Shown here: in pieces, positions 21,625-31,908 of the stretch | Position numbering within the stretch: the stretch's first letter is position 1 | Layout: each line of letters starts with the position of its first letter | DNA from: Byssochlamys sp. IMV 00236 | Taxonomy: Eukaryota; Ascomycota; Eurotiomycetes; Eurotiales; Thermoascaceae | Assembly (NCBI GenBank): GCA_001931875.2 | Contig: MSJH02000533.1 | Coordinates: 1 to 32,771, forward strand | Reading direction: 5' to 3' | DNA length: 32,771 nt | Position numbers and translations under genes: made by a program | The notes under the pieces: model-generated | The model's input: only the letters and a program-made list of their open reading frames with translations | Databases searched by the model: none | Told to the model about the DNA's origin: nothing

Positions 21625-22205
21625 TCAAAATAAGCATATGTCATGAGTTGAAATACTTGGCGTGGGATGAGGTATCTCTAATACTAGCTCTTCGTTCGTC
21701 TCTGGAGCTAGTTTTAAGAATGCACTTTGACCCAGTTGTTGCTTTGACCATAATAAATCAGCCACATGAGGCGAGTTATCTACAAAGGAATAGAGCATAG
21801 TTTCTGCATAATCATGGGTAGAAGGTGATACAATATCCTCATCTTCATCATCTTGATCATGACCTTGTCGATTACATGTCAAGTCGAGATAGACAATGTT
21901 GTTATCAGGTAAGACAGCAGTAGGGATGACACTAGTATCACCAAAAGTGTTAATTGTGGCAGTGGCAGTAGTGGTGTTTGTAGTAGCAGTGGTAACAGAG
22001 GGCATCTTTTTTTTAGAAAGAAAGAAAGAAAGAGATAAGAAAAAAAGAAAAAAAATAACTTGTTTCATACCTCATCCCTATGCCTTTTTAAATGTCTGAC
22101 TAACTGCTCACTTCTAGTAAAGGTCATAGTACAATTTCCATAACCGGTACATTGATAGACTTTTTGGGTACGTCGGCTTTTGGCGCCTCTCTTTTTTTGT
22201 GACAT
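21625..22205 (-). CDS. small single-finger C2H2 zinc-finger protein
   Basis: Two exons, 22205-22071 and 22005-21625, give 171 aa. The basic N-terminus (SQKKRGAKSRRTQK) could act as a nuclear signal. One classic finger follows, C-x5-C-x12-H-x3-H, reading CTGYGNCTMTF then TRSEQLVRHLKRH at about residues 19-42. The intron falls three residues after the last His. The second exon does not continue into a second finger: it starts with a Thr/Ala repeat (TTATTNTTTATA) and goes on to an acidic run (DQDDEDEDI) and a plain C-terminus. The finger resembles the first finger of Msn2/Mig1-type factors, which normally come in pairs. The protein is probably a nuclear regulator, but DNA binding by one finger is uncertain. 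The acceptor is an A8-G site (A-run then AG), chosen by phase; another acceptor would change the exon-2 start. Confidence 0.68.
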
Positions 22206-22439
22206 GCAAGAAATAAATAAATAGGTGGGAGCTATGCCTATGCTTCTGAAGAAGAAGAAAAAAGAGAGAAAGAGAAAGAAGAATGACAGATGATGGTGCT
22301 GTTATATAGAAAAAAGTCTTTCCACTTTTTTAGTTGTGGGATCTTTCCGTCTGAAACCATGTGAACAGTCGTCTTTCTTGCCAAAGCAAATCGCAGTTTT
22401 AATAAGTGATGTCGTTCAAAAGTCTTCTAGAAATGAAGT
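22206..22439. other. upstream region of the zinc-finger gene
   Basis: Purine-rich tract (about 22244-22280) before the minus-strand ATG at 22205, then unremarkable AT-rich sequence up to the LINE relic. No gene seen. Confidence 0.35.
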
Positions 22440-23255
22440 CTGGGTACCTTGATACAGAAGAGCTCATCCGGTATAATACTGATAAGGCTCCTGGTAATAA
22501 TGAATATGTTGCCATCCATTGATATCAGACCCTCAAGTTTTCCCAAGCTCCTCTGCATCAGGTTCTACAAACTCTCCGCTTCACACTCTTGATAAAGCTC
22601 AGGATATTTGTGTCAGGAGGATCTACGGTGCCCGAGGTAAGATGCCCCATCATACCGGAGCAAGTCAGTGTATTTTATTTCTTTACATTTACCAAAAGGT
22701 GCACTGTTTGCTTGTCTGTTGCTCTACATCTACACCGAAAGAGAGGTCAGTGGTATCTTTTACTTTGGAAGATGATATCATCAATCATTAACGATCCTGA
22801 TATTTGCTTATTCAAGTTCATCCAATGATGTTTTTTGCAACAAAATCTGCAAAGTTCGTCAACAATGCCAAAGCTCTAGCTACCGCCGATTGGTTTTCTT
22901 GGACCCTATAATGTGAGTATCCATGTTCAAATCAAAGCATATTCGCTGTAGTACGCTGGAAGTCTAGGCTGGCTCCTAGGTGACAAACCTAGACCATGTC
23001 CCAGGCGCCTCACTGAGCAGCTCACCAAGGACCACAGCTATTGGCTGCCTTAGTATGCTTCGAGGTTTATTTATACCTTAAAATATACAACATGGTCATT
23101 CCTTACAAACCAACTTCCTCTATATTCTTCTACTCCTTTCGGATTACCACTCTTCTGGTCACAATGAAGGCCAATTATCTGCTTCATATTACATCCATTA
23201 GATCAGCTGCGCCGTGACAAACTGACCCCGACTAAATATCCACAGGGTTAAAAGC
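22440..23255 (+). mobile_element. heavily decayed LINE relic (RT C-terminal region)
   Basis: Homology hops among the three plus-strand frames. In order I see YLDTEELIRYNTDKA, RPSSFPKLLCIRFYKL, LDKAQDICVRRIYGARGK, SQWY-like 'GQWYLLLWK', LGWLLGDKPRPCPRRLTEQL then TKDHSYW, and finally RPIICFILHPLDQLRRDK. This order matches the last third of a Mucorales-type LINE reverse transcriptase (thumb, 'AQD-C-RRIYG-RGK' block, Cys/His knuckle, tail). The block around LGWLLGDKPRPCP parallels LGWLPGG...ACP in the minus-strand element at 20158-20710, so both belong to one family. Stops and at least four frameshifts show it is old. The 5' edge is uncertain. Confidence 0.55.
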
Positions 23256-23356
23256 TCTTTGGATAGATCTGTCAGTTTATTTAGACTCTTATGATGACTT
23301 GTTGCATTTCCTTTCACCCTTGATGCCCAAACATGGTTTTTTCTTTCTTAATTGAA

Positions 23357-23560
23357 TCATGTAAACAAAAAAGGATGTTTAAACAAATTAGAACCAAATT
23401 TCAACTGATCGGCTTTGTATATGATTGCATCAGGACGAATGCTGCTGCTCTCTTGTGGCATTATTTGGACCAGAGGAACTGATAAAAATGTCCAAAAAAT
23501 AGGGCCAGTTTCTCTTATTGTTGTTGTGTCCTTGATCACATGCCCTGATATTTTTCGCAT
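23357..23560 (-). pseudogene. short coding scrap with the RPDA motif
   Basis: A 67-codon minus-strand frame holds MPQESSSIRPDAIIYKADQL followed by KFGSNL. The IRPDA-hydrophobic strand resembles the FRPDA block of the decayed gene at 7680-8516, where it forms the first half of a PD-(D/E)XK signature. Here the second half (Glu-x-Lys) is missing and the frame ends within 20 codons. It is probably a fragment of a related lineage-specific gene. Similarity is short, so confidence is low. Confidence 0.3.
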
Positions 23561-23984
23561 TCTAGCTGCTTAATGAAGCTTTTTACGTTATTTAACGATA
23601 GTTGTGATATGATCATGTTCTGGATAATACACCATTTATTATGATATTGTGAATCTTTTGCAATCATCAAAAGTTTTATTTCAGATGAGCTTATTTTATA
23701 ACTGATTATTAACAGCTAATTCAGCATGTGAACCCGTCTTTCATACATACTTTCTCACTAAAATTCTTGTTAAACCCAAGCTTTTATGCCCAAAAGTCTA
23801 TCCTGCAATCCTTTGTCGAAGATGATTTTTTATTTGTGCTGGTGTTAAAATTTAAGAGCGTGGCTTCAGACTTGTTAACCCCACATTCTTGAGCAACCAG
23901 TTTCAATACCAACATGATAGAATGCACATATAAATATAAGCAATAATACCATTTTCCCTAAACAAGTTCTTTTACTTTTAAACC
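23561..23984 (+). promoter_or_regulatory. upstream region of the Ecm33-like gene with TATA-like element
   Basis: No gene seen. TATAAATA at 23929-23936 sits 49 bp before the ATG at 23985, a suitable place for a TATA element. Confidence 0.4.
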
Positions 23985-25373
23985 ATGACACGCTTATCCC
24001 AAAGTGCTATCATTCTTGCTACTTTATGTGCATCCGCTTTAGCTGCAGGTGAGTGAATATTGTATAATTGTTAGCATCATCGTAACACAAACCCTAGTCG
24101 AACCTGGTTGTGATAAGAGTCTTAAGGTCCTTAACCAATTAGACTTGGACGGCATCAAGCACTGCAAAGATTTCCAAGGCACAATCACCATCGAAAACAT
24201 GGGTCCTGCTGCTTCCCTCAACATGGAAGGTGTTGAGCATCTGATGGGTGACTTACTTATGTCTGGCAACCTTGAGCTCGGCGCTTTTAGTGCTCCCAAT
24301 TTAAAGACGGTTGATGGTCAGGTCAAGATTGAAAATCACACCATCCTTTCAAAGGTAGACTTCCCTCAGTTGACAGAAGTCAAAGGTCTTACCTTCTCTG
24401 TCCTGCCTGCTCTCGAAACGATCAATTTCCCTGCTGGATTGACTAAAGTTAGCAACATGCGTATTGAGGATACACGAGCACCTAAAGTAGATGGATTCAA
24501 GCCAGAGATTATTGGCAACTTTGTCTTGACAAACAACAACTATATGAAATCATTTGATTTTTCCTCAGTCAAACAAGCTGATGAACTCTTAATTGTTGGA
24601 AATAACCATGACATGATCTTTGATGTAAAAAAGAAAACAAAAAGCATATGGTCCATCCACTTACCCTTTTAGCTATATAGGCTCCCAACTTGGGCACTAT
24701 CAGAACGGCCACCATCATAAACTTGGCTCAAATTCAGTTACCTGCCTTGGCTACTATCCATTCTGACATTTCATTCCATGAAAATGAATTCTCTTCTCTC
24801 CACATGGACTCCCTTCAAACTATTGGTGGCACCTTTACCATTGCCAACAATAACAAGTTGACTGAAACTTCTTTCAAAAACCTCTCTCTCATTAATGGTG
24901 CTCTTTCTATTGGCAATAACACCCAACTCCTTGCTGTCGACGGATTCCCTAGTTTGGCAGCCATTCATGGTACCTGTGACTTGGCCGGTAACTTTGAACA
25001 ATACAAATTACCTTCCCTTCAGGACATTCGTGGTGGTATGCGTATCCAGACTACTTCTTCTAAGCTTACATGTGCTGATCTTGAACGTGTGCTCAAGGGA
25101 GGTAATATCGTCAAGGGCACGACCTGGAGTTGTGCTGCTAGCATGCAAGAGGATCAAATGGTCCCCACGGTGGGTCAGAACCCTGCTAATAGTAATGGTA
25201 ACACTGCCAAAATCAACTTGGGCAAAGATGATCCCAAGACCACAAAGGGCAACAAGAACGGTAATCAAATCAACCAAAAGGAAAACGCAAGCACAACGAG
25301 TGCTGCTTCTACCGCTGGTCATACTTCTCTTGGATTTGTCGCTGTTGCTGCTTTAGCTTACTTTGTCCTTTAG
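23985..25373 (+). CDS. Ecm33/Sps2-like GPI-anchored cell-surface protein
   Basis: Three exons, 23985-24048, 24098-24624 and 24681-25373, give 427 aa. The first exon is essentially the signal peptide (LSQSAIILATLCASALAA), and the mature protein starts near VEPGC. The body consists of tandem receptor-L-type repeats, with hydrophobic strands spaced by Asn/Gly turns (GTITIENM, LLMSGNLELGAF, APNLKTVDGQVKI, GGTFTIANNNKL, GALSIGNNTQL). This is the pattern of yeast Ecm33, Sps2 and Pst1. Near the end, a Cys pair (LTCADLE, WSCAAS) closes the fold. It is followed by an Asn/Lys/Thr-rich linker and a Ser/Ala-rich omega region (TTSAAST) with a hydrophobic GPI-attachment tail ending FVAVAALAYFVL. Known relatives support cell-wall integrity and mannoprotein layering. 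Ligand and orthology within the family are unknown. Confidence 0.85.
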
Positions 25374-26770
25374 AAACAAACCTTCCTCTCTCTCTCAAGT
25401 AATAAATACAATTTACAAATACCAATAATAATATACACATGCGTTCTTATGTCATTGTGAAAACATGAGTGGATAATTGTTTGGTCATTAAACTCAAAAA
25501 GTCAATGCGTTGGTATCATTTAAAAGTTTATCACTCTTTCATGCCCCCTGATGGTGATTTGTAAGTGGGGAAAAGAAAGCAGTACGTTCTCTGAGTATCT
25601 TGTCTTTCTTTTTTTAGTAGATGGCTTTATCTTGATCAAATCTAATGGACAACATCAAAGTATCAAATGCTGCATGATAAGATTTGAGCTCATCTCTGCA
25701 TTTATAAAAGTGATATGCTGTCAGAAAAAGATATGTCTTGTGTTTATGCAGTTCTACATTGTTGTGTAACATTTTTTTAATTCTTGTTGATCGCTAAAAA
25801 ACCTATCAACGCTGGAACAAGTTTTATGACAGCAGATCCCTTTTTTTTTTTCTTTCTTTCTCTCTCTTTTCCAATCAAATCAAAAGATTCAAATGAAGAT
25901 AGAGCAAAGTACATTGGACTTTAAGCAGTAAACATCTCGCAGAGGACGTCTTTTTCCTGTACAAATTGGTTCAGCACAATTCAAATTTTCTTAAGATTCC
26001 GAAAGAGAGAAACCCTCGTGAAGAGTCTTGTTCACTGACCACGCTGTAAACTTGATCAAGACGGCACTTTATCAGATGAATCATTCACATATGATAGTTT
26101 CCAAACTTTTACAAATCATGAGGACGAATAGCTACAATCGTTGCTTGTTGCTGCGCACACTTACACATGTCTATTTATCCTCTTATCCAATAGGAAACCT
26201 TTATGATAAAAAGGCAAGACCAAATGACCAAAAAGTTTTTCAATAGATAAAAATTACAAACCTTTATTTCTAGTAAATTGATAAAGAAGTTTTCATATAA
26301 TCTGATTTTATGATACGCATTTCCTTCATATTCGACGTAATCGCTACATATGACCCTAGGCTTTTTTTGATTTGTGCTTAAAAAAACGACGTAATTTCGG
26401 CTAAAACATGCTTTTTCACCCCGCTTGAGGATTTGCTCTTTTGCAGCGGAACAAAATCCATGAGTCATAGATTTTTCCGCATTTGCCCTAATCGATTATC
26501 ATTCTCATACTAAATTACTTCTTTTTTTTCCCTTCTTTATAAATTTTATAAAACGAGTGTATTTTATAAAGTTTATTGAAAATATCGTTTTTTTTTTTCT
26601 CTACTTGACTTGACGTGGTATTTTAGACTCGAAAAGGGAAGAAGGAAATATAGGAAGTCAGCCGGGTGCAAACTCCGATTATTTCCTACAGCTAAAAAAA
26701 CGCAAGAATATATATAAAAGCAGACCAAGGATCAAAGAAAAAAAAATCTTTAAAACATTTCAATTATATC
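25374..26770 (+). promoter_or_regulatory. intergenic region with alternative-oxidase promoter elements
   Basis: About 1.4 kb without a supportable gene. Toward the AOX start I see CGACGTAAT twice (26333-26341 and 26387-26395), TGACGTGG at 26611-26618 (bZIP/CRE-like core) and a TATA box, TATATATAAAAG, ending at 26718, 53 bp before the ATG. The elements are read by eye and their roles are inferred. The rest is T-rich and C/T-rich simple sequence (e.g. 25841-25868). Confidence 0.4.
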
Positions 26771-27744
26771 ATGATCAGAACTATTACTCGAACCTCTTTA
26801 CTCAAGACTCTACCTTTGGCCCGTACTGTTGTCTTCCCTTCTCTCACCGCATGTCGTACATTGACAACACATCAGAAGCTAAACATCAACCCAGATATGC
26901 CGATGACCATGGTCCGAGAGGTCCTTGATTCAAAGCCGGTGCCCATGTGCGAAGAATTTATTGCAGGAAGCCGATTGACAACCGAAACACTCGAGAACAT
27001 TGATTTTGGAGAAGGCAAGCATCGTGAACCAAAGACACTGGGCGACAAGGGCGCTTATTATACTGTCAAGTTTTTGCGATTGTTACCAGATACCTATTTT
27101 GGCAAGGATCACTATATGCGTGCTGTCATGCTCGAGACCATCGCTGCTGTTCCTGGTATGGTCGGAGCTATGCTTCGACATATGAAATCTTTGAGACGAA
27201 TGACAGAAGATCATGGCTGGATCAGTCATTTGTTACATGAAGCCGAGAATGAACGTATGCATTTGATGACCTGGATGAAGTGTCTCAAACCAAGCATGTG
27301 GAATCGTTTACTGGTCCTAGGTGCTCAGGGTATTTTCTTCAATGCATATTTTGCTCTCTACCTCGTCTCGCCCAAGACGGCCCATCGTATGTGCGGATAT
27401 TTAGAAGAAGAAGCTGTTATTTCATATACACATTTCCTTCAAGATATTGATAATGGTATCATCAAGAATGGTCCTGCTCCCAAGATTGCAGTTGGTAAGT
27501 TTTTTTTTCTTTTTCGAAAAAGACATGATGATTAACTGTATCTTTAGATTATTACAATCTGCATCCGGAAGCTACTATTCGAGACGTTGTGCTTGCTGTT
27601 CGTGCAGATGAAGCTGTTCATCGTGACGCTAATCATTTCCTTTCTGATCGTATCGCAGAACGAAAGGAAGATTTTCTTCAAGACATAAAGACAGAAGCAT
27701 ACCTACACAGACCTCATAACAATACGACGCCCTCAACGGCTTAA
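26771..27744 (+). CDS. AOX1: mitochondrial alternative oxidase
   Basis: Two exons, 26771-27494 and 27548-27744, give 306 aa. The enzyme oxidises ubiquinol and reduces oxygen to water at the matrix side of the inner mitochondrial membrane, bypassing complexes III and IV. The Arg/Ser/Thr-rich N-terminus ([20 protein letters not shown]) is a mitochondrial targeting sequence. The diiron motifs are all present: [10 protein letters not shown] (Glu122), NERMHLMTW (Glu161, His164), [10 protein letters not shown] (Glu213) and ADEAVHRD (Glu263, His266). The two membrane-associated helices flank [19 protein letters not shown]. The N-terminal regulatory cysteine of plant AOX is absent, as is usual in fungi. 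The intron (27495-27547) falls after the LEEEAV helix. Upstream CRE-like and TATA elements suggest regulated expression. Confidence 0.97.
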
Positions 27745-27946
27745 ATAGAAATATAATTCCTTAGAAATCTTATTTATCTTAATAAATGCTGTAAATACTT
27801 GTACCAAATCACTGTTGTGTGTATGTACAGATGAAAAGGTTGAGTGACTTTGTGTATAGACCATTTTAATTCGTCCAAATTTCCAACCAAGAGAGTAGCC
27901 AGAAAAAAAAAAATATTCACGACCCTTTACAATTCTTTATAAAAAA

Positions 27947-28733
27947 ATGGATCAAAGTGTAAGCCGATTGCACGAATTTGATCAAGAAGTATTACCTCAT
28001 CCTGAGAATGCGGCATCTTATGCTACAAGAGGGTTCTTAGAAACACTCACAGACACAGTTGATGCAAGATTAAGTAAAGAGGATGACGGAAGCGACACGT
28101 ACAAAGAAGAATTGAGAATACTCAAAAGTGCCATTAGAGCATTTACAATTATTTTACCTTTTTTATTCAAGACAGTGTAAGTTTGTTGATACTTTATGTC
28201 TCTTTTTTCCAACACTTTCAATAGTTGCCAGAATGAAGCAGAATCCAAATTATGGGAACTGACTTTTACGTTTATTCAAACCGTTCGTTTTAAACTACTT
28301 CATCATGTCAACACAGGTGTAAAGATTCACGCTATCAAATGTTTACAAGTCATTGTTCTCTTATTATCCAAATCATCTCAAGTAAGTCTATTTCTTTTAT
28401 GTGATTCCTTTTATTTTACATGTATCCTGTAGAAAGACCTTTCTCTTGGCTTAATCAGACCAAACCACCGCATATTGAATACCCAAGCGCTTGAAAAGGA
28501 AGGACAAGCTATACTCGAAGATATGCTGACACAACTCAACTCGACTACAGAATCTGTTCTCACTGCGACAATCAATTGTCTTGTCGTGACCGTGAAAAGA
28601 CGACATCAATTCCTAAAGGTTGTTATGCCAAGGCTGACAGCTTGGAGGAAGATGAGAGATCAAAATGATTCGCCTGTTCTTCTACGAAATGTTGAAAAGG
28701 TAATCAAGCTTGCCTTTATTGCCTTGATCAGGT

Positions 28734-28765
<32 letters not shown>

Positions 28766-30795
28766 ATCTCATCCAAAAGAAAAAAGAACAGAGCCGCTTG
28801 CGGCTTACCGTAGCGATCTGATGCAAGGATTTGCATCTATTGGTGGTAACTTGGCCATGTTTCAAAACAACCGACGCGATGAATCGAGACGACAAAAGAG
28901 ACAAGTACATCATGAAGAGGAGCGACGCATAGAAAAGAAGGCCAAGTTAGAACCGTACACACCAATGATACCGCCTGCCAATGCGCCCAATATACTTGCT
29001 AATTACGATATCACGCAGATACCTGTGTCGGCCATTGTCAATCTCTGCATGACCGTGTTGCAGACGGTGCCACTAGAAGTCATGACGGAACGTGTTGCGA
29101 TGGTATTGCATATATATATAAACAAGATAGGATGTGAGATATTAAACATTATATATAGTTGCCTAGAGAAGGTGTCACCTTGGCCGTGACACGTCCAGGC
29201 TTTGTGCGATCGACGACACCACCGTACCCTCCACCTCCAGACCAGCCAGAGACGATTCATCATCCACGTATTAAACGAGAAGAAGTCAAGGAAGAAATCG
29301 ATTCAGATGAAGAGATGGTTGATGTCCCGCCACTACCTCAACCAGTCAAAATAGAGCCTATCAAGGAAGAAAAGAAGCCAAAGGTTGAGGTCTTGGCAAG
29401 TGCAGAAGAACGAGCCAGTCAGGCATTGAAGATGCAGCCGTATGAGCTAGTCACGTCCAAGGTGGATACATTCAACGATACCGAAAAACGCGAGTTGCTC
29501 AAGATGACCTTTGAGCGTATGCTCAAAGCTGAGCATGCTTTCAAATCTAATCTGATGCATAAAGACGCGAATAGTAAGCAAGTCTGGTGCACGTTGATAT
29601 CCAAGCTTGTGACAAGAGGAATTAACCATAATAATAATAAAAGTCTGACGAAAGAGATTAAAGACATGTTATTAAATTTCATTGTAGAAAGCCCATCTTC
29701 CAGGCATGTGTTATCAAAAAAATAGACGTGGTATATACATATATATTAATAATGGTTTGCAGAAATGAATTGGCTATTGCCTGGTTTAAGGAAGAGTATT
29801 CAATAGAGGAGCAAGACTATTTTACCTGGCTTCATCAATTACTAGAAAAAACAATCCCAACCTTAGATGCCAAAGATCGAACATTGACCAAGTTCCTGTT
29901 GGACGCACCTGCACTGGATGCTAGATGTGTTGAATTAGTCAAGGAGAACCTGCACCAGGTGCCCGAACGATTTGTTACGTCTATATCAACCTTGCGTAGC
30001 CTCGTGATGAATAAACCCGTTGTGCGTTATGACGCCCTCCAGGTTCTGCTGGACCTTTGCGTTCATCCGAACGATAAGATGAGACGAACAAGTATTGTAG
30101 CGGTTAAGAAATGGAACATGATGGATGAACAAGAGGATATTGATGCCAGAGTGGAGGCATATTCAATTGAAGCACTTCAGACATTAAAGAGCCTTTCCAA
30201 AGAAAAAATTGAAGCTATGGAAGTAGATGAAACAAATAACGCAGCTGAAAAAGATGACGAAGCAGCTAATGCACCTGAAAAAGAAGAAGAAGAAGAAGCT
30301 AATACAATTGAAAAAGAAGTCGTTCGACACGCTGAGCTCTACTTTGTGTTATGTACAAAGAAGCCTAGTTTACTAAAGGAGTGAGTTTATCAACCATGAC
30401 ATCATTATCAAGTGCCTCTCTTTATTAATTAACATTTTTTTTTTAGATTATTCTCAGTTTATATTGAATCATCCGAAGATGTTCAGTCGTGCATCCGTCT
30501 TCATATCGTCAACATGGTGAAATCAATAGGTATGAAGTCACCTGACCTTATATCTATTCTCAGAGAATGTCCTGAAGGTTCAGGGACATTGGTGACCAGA
30601 ATACTAGCGATCCTCTGCGAATCAAGTAAGTTATATAATTATGTGTAAAAGATGTCAAACTTAAAAGTTGTAGAACCACCCACACGCGATATTATCTCAA
30701 CCTTGGAACAATTGTCTACTGATCAATCAATTGATATGGGACAATTAGAGCCCATTTTGAGTGGACATAGTTTAAATCATTCATTAAAGAAATAA
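27947..30795 (+). CDS. symplekin/Pta1, scaffold of the mRNA 3'-end processing complex
   Basis: Eight exons: 27947-28176, 28225-28381, 28433-28731, 28787-29102, 29159-29703, 29763-30380, 30447-30625 and 30674-30795, giving 821 aa (yeast Pta1 is 785 aa). Symplekin scaffolds the cleavage and polyadenylation machinery, contacting CPSF73/100, CstF64 and Ssu72. The N-terminal ~270 residues are the conserved HEAT-repeat domain (FLFKTVCQNEAESKLWELTF, FIQTVRFKLLHHVN, GVKIHAIKCLQVIVLLLSK, NVEKVIKLAFIALIR). A charged linker follows with VKIEPIKEEKKPKVEV, and then the C-terminal helical domain (NELAIAWFKEEYS, RYDALQVLLDLCVHPND, MRRTSIVAVKKW). A Glu-rich tract lies before exon 7. Intron 3 is nearly pure TA repeat with an AAG acceptor. 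Intron 5 appears to use a GC donor (29704), although a GT donor four codon-positions later would also keep phase. The family call is firm, and these two junctions are the weakest. Confidence 0.87.
28736..28767. repeat. TA microsatellite inside symplekin intron 3
   Basis: About 30 bp of TA dinucleotides with one interruption fill most of this 55-nt intron between the donor and the acceptor. Confidence 0.8.
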
Positions 30796-31012
30796 TTTGC
30801 TTATTCTGGTAAAGAGCCCAAAACAGACAAACGTTACATTAGGTAGCTCGCTTTATATTTAAATTAAACAATGATTTGACAAATAAGGGGCGAGGGAGGA
30901 CAAAGAAAGTGGAGGACTTTCTATTAATGTACAGGCGAGCATCTTTTTTTTTTTTTTTTTCTTTGTTTTTTTCTTTTCTCTTTTATTCTCTATATACCTT
31001 TTGCTACTAAAG
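30796..31012 (+). promoter_or_regulatory. intergenic, presumed promoter of the Rho GTPase gene
   Basis: Contains an 18-T tract followed by C/T-rich sequence (about 30943-30990) and a weak TATA-like TATATACC at 30991-30998, just before the ATG at 31013. No gene seen. Confidence 0.4.
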
Positions 31013-31858
31013 ATGACACGCGGCGTAAGTTTTCTTATTTTTTTCATATGCAACAGTAACCATAGTATCCTTTTTTTTTTTATAAAAAAAGATTACACGG
31101 AAGAAGTTGGTTGTTGTAGGAGATGGTGGATGTGGCAAGACAAGTTTACTTGTCGTATACCAAAAGAAAGAATTCCCCAAAGTAAGAAAAAACAAAAAGG
31201 TTAAAGATAAAGTAACCAATGTCTATATAGGAATATGTTCCAACTGTCTTTGAAAATTATATAGCCAATGTCGCCTTGGATTCAGGCAAAATGGTAGAGT
31301 TAGCCTTATGGGATACAGCAGGACAAGAGGATTTTGATCGTCTAAGGCCATTATCCTACCCTGAGACAGATGTTATCCTTATATGCTTTGCCATCAACTT
31401 GCGCAATTCTTTTAAAAATGTTCAGGATAGAGTATGAATTTTGCAAATGATGTTTTAGGACAAAGAAGAGAAAGAGAAAGAGAAAAGGAACTGATGATAT
31501 ATTATACAAATAATAGTGGTTACCTGAAGTCACTCATTTTTGTGAAGGTGTACCAAAGCTGCTGGTTGGAACCAAAGTTGATTTTAGAGAAAACAAACAA
31601 GAAATTCAAAGACTAAGTTTGTCTGGACAGACATTGATCACAACAGAAGAGGTTTGGAGAATATTTAAAACGTGTATGTTATTTACACTTTAAATAATAT
31701 CACAGGGAAGACAAATGGCAAAGGAAATTGGTGCAGATTATTACGAATGTAGTGCCATGAAGAATATCAATGTCGATTTAGTAATCGAAGCTGCTACAAA
31801 GGCAGCTGTTACTGGAAGCATCAAAAAGCTTCATAGAAAGTTTTGTAAGATCTTATAA
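31013..31858 (+). CDS. Rho-family small GTPase
   Basis: Five exons, 31013-31024, 31092-31181, 31231-31431, 31517-31651 and 31706-31858, give 196 aa. The first exon encodes only MTRG. Motifs follow in order: P-loop GDGGCGKTS (14-22), switch I with YVPTVFENY (36-44, Thr39), [13 protein letters not shown] (62-74), the Rho-type GTKVDFR base-recognition motif, a Rho-insert-like helix ([11 protein letters not shown]) and YECSAMKN. The C-terminus is CKIL: a CAAX box with Leu at the end predicts geranylgeranylation, preceded by a short basic patch (KKLHRK). It is therefore a membrane-bound switch controlling polarity, actin or wall synthesis. Overall it is nearer to Rho1/Rho3-type than to Cdc42 or Rac, but the exact subgroup is not resolved. 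Its stop is only 50 bp from the next start codon. Confidence 0.94.
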
Positions 31859-31908
31859 TAAACGGCGTCACATTTTTTTTTCCCTACATTTTTTTTTCTT
31901 TGTTTCTA

